Below, in pieces: positions 1 to 10,169 of a stretch of DNA of 64,000 nt; within the stretch, counting starts at the first letter, position 1, and the number at the start of each line of letters is the position of its first letter. The DNA is taken from contig OV121081.1 in NCBI GenBank assembly GCA_921293015.1, positions 70,697,022 through 70,761,021 on the forward strand. Direction: 5' to 3'. Below the pieces are notes generated by a model. The model saw only the letters and a program-made list of their open reading frames with translations, was not told the DNA's origin and ran no database searches. A program made the translations under genes and the position numbers. Source of the stretch: Phorcus lineatus (Eukaryota; Mollusca; Gastropoda; Trochida; Trochidae).

Positions 1-341
1 TAGAGAGCTGATCTTGTGTAGGGATAAATTGGGGATCATAACTTGTGTTTGTTTACTGTATAACCTCAGATAGATATGAATGGGGCAACTCACTAACATC
101 ATTCATTCATTTTATTTTATTTATGAATCAGCTGAAATCTTGTGTTCAGATTCCTTTGCTTTTTGGAATCATCTTTTTATAACAAAACCTCAAAGCAATA
201 AATTACTTTTTGTGTTCTTGCCCAACAAATATTATTGCATTCCTTAATTCAATAAACAATCCTCGTCATTAATTTATTTGAACACAACATTATTTATCTA
301 AACTTCAAAACTTTGCAATAAGTATTGTGGTAGATACTTAC

Positions 342-1962
342 ACTTTCATTTTCTTCTATATGTCCACCTAGAGAAATGAATTAAAGACATTAGAAAGATC
401 TTTCATAATGTTAAGTGCAAAAGCACTTAAATGGACAGTCCTATCTGGTATTCTTTGTGAAAACGAAATTCAATTTTATAAATGTATATGATTATAACAT
501 AACCAAGTCAAAACATGTTACTGAGGGTAACATTTTGGTTGATTTAGATTGGACAACTATAGATAAATGAGAGTGCACACTTGGTAATATTAAACAGGAA
601 TGAGAGGTGAAGCTGCTAAAATTGTGAAAAGCCTTGCTACAACATTACAAGACTTTGTTGATTAGTCTTAGCATGGAAAATTTGTAAATGTGTGGATATT
701 CTATCCATATAAAAAGTTTAGTTTTAACTTGTATAAACAATAATAGTACAGTGCCTTTTTTTATATTATTCCCCTCAAATCCTTATGGCGGATTGGATGC
801 CAATACTTCAGGCTTTTTAAGTGTTCACATCTTGAGATTTACAGATTTTGGATGGATTGAGGATGTGGTTAAGGAGGTTCTATATTTCAAAAATTATAAT
901 GGGTATCTATTTATTATGTTTGCTCCATTGAATACTTACCTGGAGGGACCCAGATTCCAGGGAATGCTCTCAGGTGTTTGGCTCTTCGTGTGATGAGTAC
1001 CTTATTGTCTCCAGTCTCCATAATAACTGCAGCACCTGTATCTATCCCCCGACTGACTGTCTCTGGGGGAAGAGTTGTCTCCTCTTTCAGGTGCATGATG
1101 GGACAGAATGGGGGATGCTAGGAGAAGAGATGAGCATTTCAAAATGTTGATGATTTTCAGAAAGTGCCTAGGTATGTACTTGCATTAAAATTTGCAACAT
1201 TTGAGAGTTAATGTACATAAATTTGGACATTGAACATTTGATATCTTAATTCAGCATAATATAATGATAATCATTTAAGGCAGAAAATTACCTTTATCTT
1301 GATGGGTGTTTTTCCTGCTATATAGTCTGTAATAACAAGTCGGTTGTTGACAAGCTCAGCATGGAGGTCTGTTGTCAGTCCTTTAGCATCAAAGTATTCT
1401 AGTATACACTGAAATATTTAAAACAGATAATTAGAACATCATTAAATGTTACCTTAAGTCAAGAAATTTTATAACAAGCTAGGTCATTCTACTTTATGTC
1501 AGTTGATGGATATTATACTTAGCAAGGCATGCATACATTGTCTTAGTTTACCTCAACTCATAGACGAAGTACTTATAAATACACATTGGTCTGACATTAC
1601 AGGGGTTTGTTACAGAGAGTTGTTGACCATAGAAAACAAATTCTCTTGATGAGATTTTATAACAGGGATTTTTATATTCAGCTGCTCAGTTCAAACTTGT
1701 GGAACCCAAAACTCAGGCATAAAGTTTTTGACTAGTTAAGCCCCTGTTAATAGTAATACTCATTGTCATTTTCTTCAATTGATTAGCCTAAGTTACACAG
1801 TGATTGAAAGCTTAGTGAAATAAAGACGTAAGAGAATACTTTCTCAAATCACGTAAAGAAATGGCAAGTGACAACCTGTGAAAAACGTGCGATTGTTTCC
1901 TGTGTGTCTTTAGCTTTGGCTTTCTTCAGATAGACAAGAATTCTTTTCGCATTTGCAGCCAT
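342..1962 (-). CDS. NUDT17-like: NUDT17-like Nudix hydrolase, 5' four exons (partial, runs off left edge)
   Basis: Nudix hydrolases cleave nucleoside diphosphates linked to another moiety. Four coding exons join in phase on the minus strand: 1962-1876 (ATG, 29 codons), 1408-1292 (39 codons), 1117-940 (59 codons plus 1 nt) and 367-342 (26 nt). All have GT donors and AG acceptors. The third exon holds the PPFCP motif and the stretch RRAKHLRAFPGIWVPPG that leads into the Nudix box. The 26-nt fourth exon supplies GGHIEENES, the first half of the box (G-x5-E). The REL-x-EE half is not visible and must lie left of base 1. The start follows GGAA and encodes MAANAKRILVYLKK. PPFCP and PGIWVPPGGH are, from family knowledge, typical of NUDT17; the exact orthology is inferred. 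The only odd feature is the very short exon 4. Confidence 0.85.
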
Positions 1963-2306
1963 TTCCAGTCAAGTGTGTTTACCGTGGTCTCCCGGCGATT
2001 TAAATACTGTTTGCCAACACGATCAACCATCCCAAATATTTAGAGTTGTCCCCCTTTACGCGTTGAGCTTATCAAACATGTGTTTGGCATGCAAGGCTTT
2101 ACCTTTAACTTTATCTAATAATTAAGAAACATCATATCAGTTAATTTCTTTATTGATTGACATTTTTGCAAGGATCGATTTAGATTATAACACGTCTGAA
2201 CATGTAAAGGGGGGTATTTACATTTACAGACAATTTATTTATTGATTTTTGAATAGTCAGTCTAGTTATTGATCCATTTTCTGAAATTTAAAGGATTACA
2301 ATGTAG
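1963..2306. promoter_or_regulatory. Upstream region of the NUDT17-like gene
   Basis: This 344-bp stretch lies between the Nudix start codon and the left end of the pogo element, so it must contain the 5' UTR and probably the core promoter. I see no TATA box at a convincing distance and no other recognisable element. The role is inferred from position only. Confidence 0.3.
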
Positions 2307-2308
2307 TA

Positions 2309-2324
2309 GAGTCAGTGCTCCGAA
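2309..2324 (+). repeat. Left TIR of the pogo element
   Basis: GAGTCAGTGCTCCGAA, a perfect 16-bp inverted match to 6602-6617, preceded by TA. The inverted similarity continues imperfectly inward through GTACGG-rich sequence. Confidence 0.9.
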
Positions 2325-2500
2325 GTACGTACGGTTTTGGTCCAACAACGACTTCACCAATTACTTCCGGTCCTAGAGTAGGAATGTTATATACCGGAAT
2401 GAAGCTAATCCAATGAGGAAGGCGAATTTAGAAACTGGTTTGATAAACGGGAATTGGGTTATCGTCCAGATGAGCTTTTTCAAGCAAACTACCGCACCCC

Positions 2501-2578
2501 TAATGCCGTACGGAGTTCCTGTAATACCGTACACAGAATCCCCAAATATCGTACAGGGTTCCTAATACCGTACACAGA
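2501..2578 (+). repeat. Subterminal TAATACCGTAC motif cluster
   Basis: Close variants of TAATACCGTACACAGA occur at 2501, 2522 and 2563, with a looser copy near 2545. Further copies lie near the other end: TAATACCGTACA at 6194 and the inverted form around 6144. Repeated subterminal motifs in DNA transposons are commonly transposase-binding sites; that function is inferred here. Confidence 0.55.
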
Positions 2579-3129
2579 TTTAAGCATTTATTTTTTACCC
2601 GTTATCTACCTTCATAGAATTTTTATTTCATGATTAAAATCTTAATATTTGTGTTTGTTATGTACGAGATTATAATGTCTGTGTTGATTTAGATTCATCG
2701 ACATTTTTATCATCCTTGTTCATCACTAAGTTCCTTATTTATTTGATTTGAATGAAAATTTATTAGAGTTAATATGGGATGAAAGGAAGAAATCAAAATC
2801 ATGTGAGCAAAATTTCCATAATAGAATTGAATTTGTCTGTAGTTATTATTTAGAAAGGTTTTCAAAATTACAAAAAACATAACAATTACGTGTCAATTAA
2901 AGCACATATTCTTCGTTTTTCTATGAGCATTTCGACGTTCAAAGTGTCTCTTTTTTTCTCAATACTGAATCCTAATTAGAACAATTTGATTTTTTTACCA
3001 TATTTGAATAAAACAGAAAAGTATTAGGTTTAATTCTATAGTTTCGGAACAAGAATACTTCCTCAGTAAATATAATTTCCATAGACTTAATAAACGTAAA
3101 TTGTAACATGACTTCGGTAAATAATCGTT

Positions 3130-3410
3130 TCTGATTGTTTGATTTGAATAGCAATGAACACCTGCAAATTGACTTGGGCGAATCACCGTAAAATGATACA
3201 CAATGTCATCTAGATTCAGTCCGACTCAACAATTGAGTTTACTGTTTATCCCTGTATCCGTTATTCTATATCCTAAATTGTTGTCTTTTTTACCTGCGTT
3301 TTTCCGTAGATACTATTATTCATGTTCTACTTACTCTCGGTTTCAAACTAACTAAATATCGGGTGTTGAATAACAAAAAGCCCGGAATTTTATAAACGCA
3401 ACTATATATC
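3130..3410. repeat. Dispersed repeat inside the pogo element, shared with 57545-58090
   Basis: Collinear matches between the two loci include GCAAATT, GATTCACCGCAAAATGATACA versus GAATCACCGTAAAATGATACA, GCGTTTTTC-GTAGA, and GGGTGTTGAATAACAA followed by CCCGG-AATTTTA-AAACGCAACTAT. The copy here is shorter by roughly 260 bp. Confidence 0.6.
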
Positions 3411-3649
3411 TTCTATTTAAATAGCTTTTGCGAGAATACTTCTTGAATTGTTGGTAACGTCAAGGTATAATAATAATGCAATTTATCTGATTGCATTTAA
3501 CTTAATTTTGAATATGCAACCCAACAGAACAATGGCATTAAAAAAAGAACAACCTTCAATCTTAATACTTTTAATACGGAATTGGTACTTGCTTTATAAC
3601 AACACGGAATTGGTACTTGCTTTATAACAACAACAGCACCGAGCACAGG

Positions 3650-5410
3650 TTATTTATTCTGGTTCTTTAGTTTGAGCTTAAGTTCTCTCTGCTCTTTTCT
3701 AGCCTTCTTTTCGGCTTCCTCTTTCACTTTCTTTTCAACTTTGTCGCGTTTAATTTTGATGATACTGTCGCTTGTGAGAATCCGGTGGGAGGTCAGCTTC
3801 CTTGGGTTTGCTTTGCCCTCTGACGGTTTTGTGGCAGGTAAAGCAAACTCAAGGTTCACTGCCTCCAGTTGAGTTGGAGACATCCCTTCATCACTTGCTA
3901 TCTGGACAATCATGTTACCAGATTCATCAAATGATGACGGGACGTCTCCAGTAAGCACTGAGAAAATAAAATCCTCTGGTGATAACATCGCTGCTCCCTC
4001 TAGGAGGCTTTGTTGGGCGGCAGAGGTAGAAGGTGTCGGTTCTACCGAAACAGGATTTGATACAGTCTCATTGACATCATCTGTGACTGGTACCTCATGT
4101 AGAACTGGTTCTCGGACAACTGGTTCTCGGACAACTTGTTCTCGGACGATTGGTTCTCGGACGATTGGTTCTCGGACAACATGTTCTTCAACAACAAGTC
4201 GATCAGTGCCTGCTGGCAGTGCGGTGTCGAATGGCATCGATGGAGCAAATGCTGTCTGGGGGATCGCTGCGGGGTTGAAGGGATAGATCCCACATTTCCT
4301 AAAGCCGCTTGAAATGTTATTAGCGGTGAACGCCTTGTCGTATGCTACTCGAAAGAGTCTAGGCCACTCCCACTTGCATACAATATTATTGGGGCTGTTG
4401 CACATATACTCTGAGCACCCAAAGTTCCACTCCCTACTAAATGAGCTGAATACACTCTTATCCAGAGGACAGAGCCACTGGGTTGTGTGGGGAGGGAACG
4501 CAAGAACAGTGATGTTGTTCTCGCGTGCCCTTTCCAAAAAACCCAGTGTCTCATGAGATGAGTGGCTGTCTAGGATGATCAACTGGGGTCTCTCAGAGCC
4601 GCAGTGCTGGAGAAAATGGTCCTCAAACCATCTTTCCCCCAGTTGATCCTCCATCCACGCTCGCTCTTGGTAAGTGTAAACGGTCCCGGGAACACCATCT
4701 TTTGTGTTATATGCACTCAAACATCTTTGAGTTTTGCCCCTTACGATTGCCATTGGTGGTATGGTGTTCCCGGCAGCGTTTACACAAGCTAGAACGGTCA
4801 CCCTATCCCTGTCATTCCCTACTCGACCTGGTATATTTTTGATACCGGATTGGGCAAAGACTTTAGCAGGTCGGTGAGTCAGAGGAACTCCCGTCTCATC
4901 TATGTTCCAGATGAGACGGGGTTTATTTAGCACATCTAAAGTGGTAAGTATCTCGTTCAAGGTTTGGAAGTATTTGTCGACTATCACTGGATTCAACATC
5001 CTTGCTCTAACAGTAGACAAGGCAACTGGCGTCCTAAGTTTAACGTCGGGATGACGCTTGAGAAAGCCTGCTATCCATTTTTTGCCCGGAATCCCCCCCT
5101 TGAATGGACTCTTTATCCGGAGTTGCTTACAAATTCGGGAAACCTTTATTACAAGCTGTCTACGAGTAACACCGAATCCCTGCAGAGATGCATTTTTTAA
5201 TTTCTTTGCAATTTCGTCCTCTACATCAATGGCTATGGTAGGCGGGCGTCCCAGGTTGCTATCTCCTTCTGATTTTCCGGTAATCCTATCAGAGATTGTC
5301 ATAGTAGGAACACCATACTTCTTTGACGCCTTTCTATAAGACATTCCTAAATTGACTGCCTCTATTGCCTTTTGTAGAGCCTCCTTTGAGTAGGTTCTCT
5401 TCTTACCCAT
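3650..5410 (-). CDS. Pogo/Tigger-family DDE transposase
   Basis: A 586-aa transposase for cut-and-paste movement of the surrounding element, acting in the nucleus. Residues about 1-46 form a psq-type helix-turn-helix (MGKKRTYSKEALQKAI onward). Residues about 80-150 form a CENP-B/Tc5-type DNA-binding domain, with IPGKKWIAGFLKRHPD typical of the family. The DDE_1 catalytic core follows, with D171 (NIDETG), D281 (ILDSHSSH) and D317 (CPLDKSVF). The spacing between the last two is 35 residues (DD35D). A V-R-E-P/Q-[IV] pentapeptide repeat lies around residues 405-430, and the C-terminus is a lysine- and glutamate-rich, probably coiled or nuclear-targeting tail. The ORF is uninterrupted. The sequence just before the ATG reads TTTTATAG, an acceptor-like site, so the ATG may open an exon. 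Confidence 0.93.
   Translation of the reverse strand: MGKKRTYSKEALQKAIEAVNLGMSYRKASKKYGVPTMTISDRITGKSEGDSNLGRPPTIAIDVEDEIAKKLKNASLQGFGVTRRQLVIKVSRICKQLRIKSPFKGGIPGKKWIAGFLKRHPDVKLRTPVALSTVRARMLNPVIVDKYFQTLNEILTTLDVLNKPRLIWNIDETGVPLTHRPAKVFAQSGIKNIPGRVGNDRDRVTVLACVNAAGNTIPPMAIVRGKTQRCLSAYNTKDGVPGTVYTYQERAWMEDQLGERWFEDHFLQHCGSERPQLIILDSHSSHETLGFLERARENNITVLAFPPHTTQWLCPLDKSVFSSFSREWNFGCSEYMCNSPNNIVCKWEWPRLFRVAYDKAFTANNISSGFRKCGIYPFNPAAIPQTAFAPSMPFDTALPAGTDRLVVEEHVVREPIVREPIVREQVVREPVVREPVLHEVPVTDDVNETVSNPVSVEPTPSTSAAQQSLLEGAAMLSPEDFIFSVLTGDVPSSFDESGNMIVQIASDEGMSPTQLEAVNLEFALPATKPSEGKANPRKLTSHRILTSDSIIKIKRDKVEKKVKEEAEKKARKEQRELKLKLKNQNK
4096..4195 (-). repeat. 15-bp coding minisatellite in the transposase
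   Basis: Tandem 15-bp units (plus strand TCTCGGACAACTGGT with variants) encode repeated V-R-E-P/Q-[IV] pentapeptides near transposase residues 405-430. The period is a multiple of three, so the frame is kept. The segment links the catalytic core to the charged tail. Confidence 0.75.
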
Positions 5411-5478
5411 CTATAAAATAATGGACACTAAAATGACAACAGAAACTTCATGATTCAATACAATATTTAATTAATTAT

Positions 5479-5832
5479 TTAGTAGCAACCACAGTGAGTT
5501 AGAATTTCCACGATAGCTTTAAGATCCTGCTGAAGAACATAATGATCCTCGATGTTTCTGATAATACCACGTGCAAGATGCATCATGGACATCTCATCTG
5601 TCACATCTTTTTGATGTTTTAGAAAATCGCAGATGACGCTTGCCACACATTTCCCATAACATACATTATCTACACTGATTAATAGCAGTTCCTTGATCAC
5701 CTCAGATTCATCCTCAAAATACACATCATCAATTATTTTGTTCCTCAGAACAAGTTTTGCTGTCTCCACAGAAATAAAGTTTTCCCCATATACTTCTTGG
5801 TCTCTTAGTTTCATCGGTATTGCCATCTGCAA
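5479..5832 (-). CDS. Second ORF of the pogo element, unknown function (117 aa)
   Basis: I do not recognise this protein. It lies upstream of the transposase on the same strand inside the TIRs and ends 68 bp before the transposase ATG. The product begins MQMAIPMKLRDQEVYG and is mostly helical in composition, with scattered cysteines (C58, C62, C68) and a terminal HCGCY. A second ATG (MAIPMK) directly follows TTGCAG, an acceptor-like sequence, just as the transposase ATG follows TTTTATAG. This arrangement would allow alternative splicing from a common 5' exon to either ORF. The coding nature is inferred from ORF length, position and acceptor context. Confidence 0.5.
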   Translation of the reverse strand: MQMAIPMKLRDQEVYGENFISVETAKLVLRNKIIDDVYFEDESEVIKELLLISVDNVCYGKCVASVICDFLKHQKDVTDEMSMMHLARGIIRNIEDHYVLQQDLKAIVEILTHCGCY

Positions 5833-6601
5833 TGTAGTATGATGTTTTTGTCGTTAAAAGTTTAATATTATACATTAGGCTTATTGATTCGTTAGTGTAA
5901 ATTTTCAGGTTTTGTAGTTGTTATTCAGATAAAAAATACTTCAATATTTTGATTGATAACAACAGTAATTATTCCATACTCCTCTATTTATTTTACATAA
6001 AATTTTCTTTCTTCAAATGCATTTTTTTTTCTCATCATTTTTGTCATTTAATAACCAAATTATTTATTTGCCGAAAAAATCGGTCCTTTATTACGTTTAC
6101 GTTATTCAACAGGATCAAAAACTGTGGAATTAGTCAGAAATATCATGTACGATATTAGGAGAACATGTTTGTTTATGTTAAAATCGGGTCGCCTAATACC
6201 GTACATTTCTTTTATAATATTTGATGATTTTTTTTGTATTAAACTCGTAAAACATTTATCAAGTTATTAAAAAAGAAATGCTGGTCGCTTTTTTTACATT
6301 TCCAGTTTCCGTGTTCCCTTTGTGTACATACCGTAATCATTCAACAACTGTCAAGGTTATGAAGGCGTGGCTTGCTGTAAATCTCCTCCAAAATCGAAAA
6401 GACCGCGCCTGCGCGGCTGACAGTACATTTAGCCAATGAGAATACGTAAAATGATCATGTGATAGCTGTCATGTTGCGTGCTATTAATAACAACCGGAAA
6501 CCACTTAAAAGTGTCGGCGATCAACCGGACGCATTGACGCAAGAGATTAATCAGCAATTTTATTAATATGTAGTGTACGGAACTTAGGGTACCGTACGGT
6601 T

Positions 6602-6617
6602 TTCGGAGCACTGACTC
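6602..6617 (-). repeat. Right TIR of the pogo element
   Basis: TTCGGAGCACTGACTC, the exact reverse complement of the left TIR, followed by TA. Confidence 0.9.
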
Positions 6618-6723
6618 TAGTGTGTACAAGTTATCCGGTTTCTACCCACAGACAACCAAATATTTGGGGTGAGAGTCTTGACCGTTAATTACAATGTCAA
6701 CAAGAAAACCCGCTGCATGACAG

Positions 6724-7536
6724 TAGGGCTGAAACGGGTAAGAAAAATGTTACTCGAGTACTCAGACCTCATTACTCGACTCGTACTCGAGTACTCGTAC
6801 GCAAGTCACGAAGTGACTTGCCCGAGGTTGCGTAGCAACCGAGTATTTTAGGGGGGTTCGGGGGCATGGCCCCCCGAAAAATTTTCAAATATTAAACGCT
6901 CTAAAACGCTATTTCCTTCATTTTTAGTGGATTTTAAACATATTTTTCTCTCCAAATAAACGACACTTTCATCTCTCTCAAAAATTTATTTGCCATAAAA
7001 TTTGTTTTTAAATTTCACAAACTGTCTTTCTCAGACGTTCAGCTTAATGAAGCATGGTACAAAACTTTTGCAATGAAACAATTTGAAAACAAAACATAAT
7101 CAGTCCGATGCAGTAGTTGCTTTGTGTCTTGAAATTATAAGATAATTATTCTTTATTTTACTAAGTAAGAATTATAACATATATTACTACAATGTCTATT
7201 ATGACGATGTGTAGTTGTATTCACTTGTATACATCATATATATCTTATATGATGAGAAATTCAACATTAGTAATTATTGAACATTAGCGTAAATCTAAAA
7301 CAAACAAGACGAGAATAACTTGGCACTCGTAATGACGTTTACATGTTGTTTTTGTCTTTTCCTTATCTAAGTCAAAGACTTCCCATACTGATGAGCGCGA
7401 ATTGTCAGCCATTTTGCGTGCAAGGTCTTACAAGGGAGATAACTCTATCTCCCGAGTACTCGAGTGCCAAATCGTTACTCGAGTAATGACTGTACCCGAC
7501 TCGTACTCGAGTACCCGGTTAACCGTTTCAGCCCTA
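6724..7536. mobile_element. hAT-like non-autonomous element (MITE, 813 bp)
   Basis: The element starts TAGGGCTGAAACGGGTAA and ends with the inverted counterpart (TTAACCGTTTCAGCCCTA). It is flanked by a perfect 8-bp direct repeat CATGACAG at 6716-6723 and 7537-7544. TAGGG-type ends plus an 8-bp target duplication are the hallmark of hAT elements. It holds no transposase ORF. Both subterminal regions are packed with ACTCGAGTAC-type palindromes, and near 6801-6880 there are further small palindromes (AAGTCACGAAGTGACTT, GGTTGCGTAGCAACC) and a C/G-run foldback. Confidence 0.9.
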
Positions 7537-7814
7537 CATGACAGCCGGTTTAATGTAACAGACAGGCAAGTCAGTTTAGGGCCTAATTCATATCGTGAGA
7601 TCATCTGATTATTCAAAATTCCGAAAAACACTTCCACGAATATCCTTACAGGAAACACAGAAGATAATAATCACAACAATCCGTTCCAACTGAATGTAAG
7701 TAACAGCTTTAAAAGTCTAAAACCTGAACATTAGAAAACACCTTATAAGGATATAGATAGTAGATAGAAGCCAGGCTGTAAGAGAGTAAAGTTGAAATAG
7801 GGAGATATATAGAG

Positions 7815-7976
7815 ATTAATACCCGAGCGTGGATGTCATATTGTATTTACAACACGAGTGACTGAAAAATGATATTTTTTCCGAGCGAGAGCGAGGGTAA
7901 TATCATTTTTCAGGCACGAGTGTTGTAAATACAATATGACATCCACGCGAGTGTGTTAATTTCTTTATTATCCATC
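7815..7976 (-). repeat. Long hairpin element H1 with adjacent signature
   Basis: Arms 7815-7876 and 7899-7960 are inverted repeats of 62 nt with seven mismatches. Four of the seven fall in two CGAG blocks. Both blocks read CGAG in the plus direction on both arms, 31 nt apart, giving G-A/A-G tandem mismatches when the plus strand folds. The loop region is CGAG-rich. On the minus strand the hairpin is preceded by GATGGATAATAAAGAA (7961-7976), the signature shared with the other copies. No ORF. Confidence 0.8.
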
Positions 7977-8435
7977 TTCTCTAAGAAAATTAATTCCAAA
8001 ATGATCAAGATATTCATATTCAGCCGCGATCTAAATATAGCAGTAGGCGTATGAATACAGTGTCGACAAGGTCAAGGTCGCGGTGCACTGACTTTGTTGT
8101 GATAAGACTAAATTTAGCGCCAATTTGAAATCGTCATAACACGACTCTTTCTCGAAAACGTCACATAGTTTTCATTTCATTTATCATTTTAACTTTCAAA
8201 TTGAGTTTTAGAAAAAAATATAAAACCAGTAACATTCAAAAATCTTAAATATTACCTCACATTTGAGAGAATCACTTCGATCACGTACGGTAACTGTTAC
8301 GGCATTCGAAAGGAACTCACTGTCGGAAACTCTGACACTAACAACATGAAAAGTCAAAAATAAAGGTGACAAGATTAACGACTGAACAACAACTTTAGGT
8401 CAAACGAATGTCAGCACTTGATCGGCATGTGCTAT
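7977..8435. other. Gap between hairpin H1 and the orphan exon
   Basis: AT-rich sequence with no convincing ORF, repeat or RNA gene. If the exon at 8436-8811 is terminal, this would be its 3' UTR and downstream flank. Confidence 0.3.
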
Positions 8436-8811
8436 TTAATCGTCATCCGAAGAATCTGAAAAGACAACAGGACAGATTCGTCGACGCTTCGGGTTGGGTT
8501 CACTCGTACTCGGGTGATCAGCTGATTGAACGGCACTGGCAGTCGCACCCGTTGCATATCCAATGCTGATGTTGGAAACACCTCCGTATATTGGCCCAGC
8601 AAAGATTGTACAGATAATTTCAGAGGGAATTGCTTTGTTGTTGTTCTGGACTGAAAAAACTTGTGAATTTTGTTTCGACGGGAGAATGTTTTGATCAAAA
8701 TTGACTGGTAACGCGTCAACGTCGCGAGAATTCGGGAGTGACAACTGCCTTTTTGCTGGAGTTTTGGCCGACAGAAGCGAACCAATATTTCTGTGTTGGG
8801 CATCCGACAAT
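8436..8811 (-). CDS. Orphan terminal exon, unknown protein with basic and acidic C-terminus
   Basis: I do not recognise this family. On the minus strand an acceptor (TTCCAG at 8812-8817) is followed by an open frame of about 124 codons ending TAA at 8438-8436. The frame begins LSDAQHRNIGSLLSAK and lacks an ATG at its first codon, consistent with an internal or terminal exon. Low-complexity S/N/P-rich sequence leads to NPKRRRICPVV, a likely nuclear-localisation signal, and an acidic end SDSSDDD. A second frame over the same bases is arginine-rich and looks like a shadow. No upstream exon could be joined with confidence, so this may be a relic or an exon of a mobile-element gene. Confidence 0.4.
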
Positions 8812-8967
8812 CTGGAATGATTTATTAGAAACGATCAAAGTTTCGGAGGACACGAGATTAACGCAAGTCATAGTATAAATTTTGTACATAGTAAAAAGTT
8901 ATGAATGAAAAAAGTAGTCCCACATTCCGATGTCACGTGGTCAGCCAACTCGACCAATCAAATTGCC

Positions 8968-9046
8968 GCTAGGGTTTATTATACATGTGCAACATATCGG
9001 AGTTTATGACATGACTTATCTCAACACATATGGATAATAAATAGGG
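8968..9046. repeat. Hairpin remnant with exact GGATAATAAATAG signature
   Basis: TTTATTATACATGTG near 8974 pairs imperfectly with CACATATGGATAATAAA near 9025-9041. GGATAATAAATAGGG at 9032-9046 is an exact copy of the signature next to the long hairpins elsewhere in the window. No long stem follows it, so this is at best a decayed member. Confidence 0.4.
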
Positions 9047-10169
9047 CTATTGTTAATATAAACTAAGGTAAACTAAGTGTAAATTAAGTTGTCAATGATG
9101 AAATCTACAAATAGAATTACCAACTAAATAACCATACGATATCTATCTCTAATAAATCTTACTATTAAGTTACTTAAAGTTAATTCTAAAAACAAAACTT
9201 AAATATTGTAAAATACTATAAGCACAACTCCAACTGCTTTTCAATTAGGAGTTTAACGAAAATGAAATATATACCCAATTTCAACAATGCCAAACACACA
9301 CACGTATGTGCCTTTAAGGGATGAAGAGTATTTTATATGAAATTTAAATGATTGTTTTATAGGATTTTTTTTAAAAACCCACGATATCCATCATCTAAGA
9401 GAATTTCCAGATGGAAACCCTGAAAAAGAAATTATGAATTCGACCTATAAGCACTTTCCAAGGTCAGTACATTGTCCGCGTTTTGATTTTTCTTAGAAAA
9501 TCCTGACTTTTTAGGTTGATGTAGCACTGGAGTCTGGACAGATATAAACAGTTACATTAAAAGGTAATGTCGGCAACAGTATATTAGAGCTCCTCGTTCT
9601 AAATGATTGCGTTTGATATGTGGCTCCTAACAAAATGCTTAATGTCACTTTGACATTACACCACAGGGAATATCTAGTTTAATAAAGTATACTAATTAAC
9701 TTAAATAGTATGAGTAAATAGCTTCCTAAATATATTCGAAGCAAATGCTTTAGATCATCTTAATTAGTTCTCGAAGCATGCTTTCTGGCATATTAGGTCT
9801 ATAAAGAAACATTTTTTAGATCCTACGAGAAACCAAGAAAACACAGCACCATTCTGCACCATATATTTTTCCTTGGTTTATACGTAAGTTTAAGAATAAT
9901 GCGTATTTAGCAGCCTATTAATCATGATACGTAAGAACATGACTTATCTATAAAGTTGAAAAAAGCGCACATAAAAGACCAATTGCAACTGTCGTTATAT
10001 GCATACATTTTTTAATACAAACATTGATGAGAATAATTACCGGGTTAAAAAAGTTGACGACATACATGTACATTTGTATCTCAGTTTTTTATTATAAATG
10101 TTAATATACTCTTCAATTTTCACCGATAAAATACCAATGATAATTATTCGAACATCTCCTTTTATTAAG
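9047..10169. other. Non-coding stretch
   Basis: AT-rich sequence without a supported gene, tandem repeat or inverted repeat. Nothing recognised. Confidence 0.3.

Larger units (their letters stand above)
2309..6617 (-). mobile_element. Complete pogo/Tigger-type DNA transposon (4309 bp)
   Basis: The element begins GAGTCAGTGCTCCGAA at 2309-2324 and ends with its exact reverse complement at 6602-6617. It is flanked on both sides by TA (2307-2308, 6618-6619), the expected target duplication for Tc1/mariner/pogo elements. It carries an intact transposase on the minus strand (3650-5410), a second ORF upstream of it (5479-5832), and subterminal copies of a TAATACCGTAC motif near both ends. Perfect TIRs, intact target duplication and an uninterrupted transposase ORF suggest a young, possibly active copy. 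The internal stretch 3130-3410 resembles 57545-58090, so either a second element is nested here or that region is a relic of a related element. Confidence 0.9.

Noticed and set aside
8432..8803. Alternative ORF of 123 codons overlapping the orphan exon
   Set aside because: Arginine-rich, without motif or splice support; the other frame ends in a plausible NLS and acidic tail.
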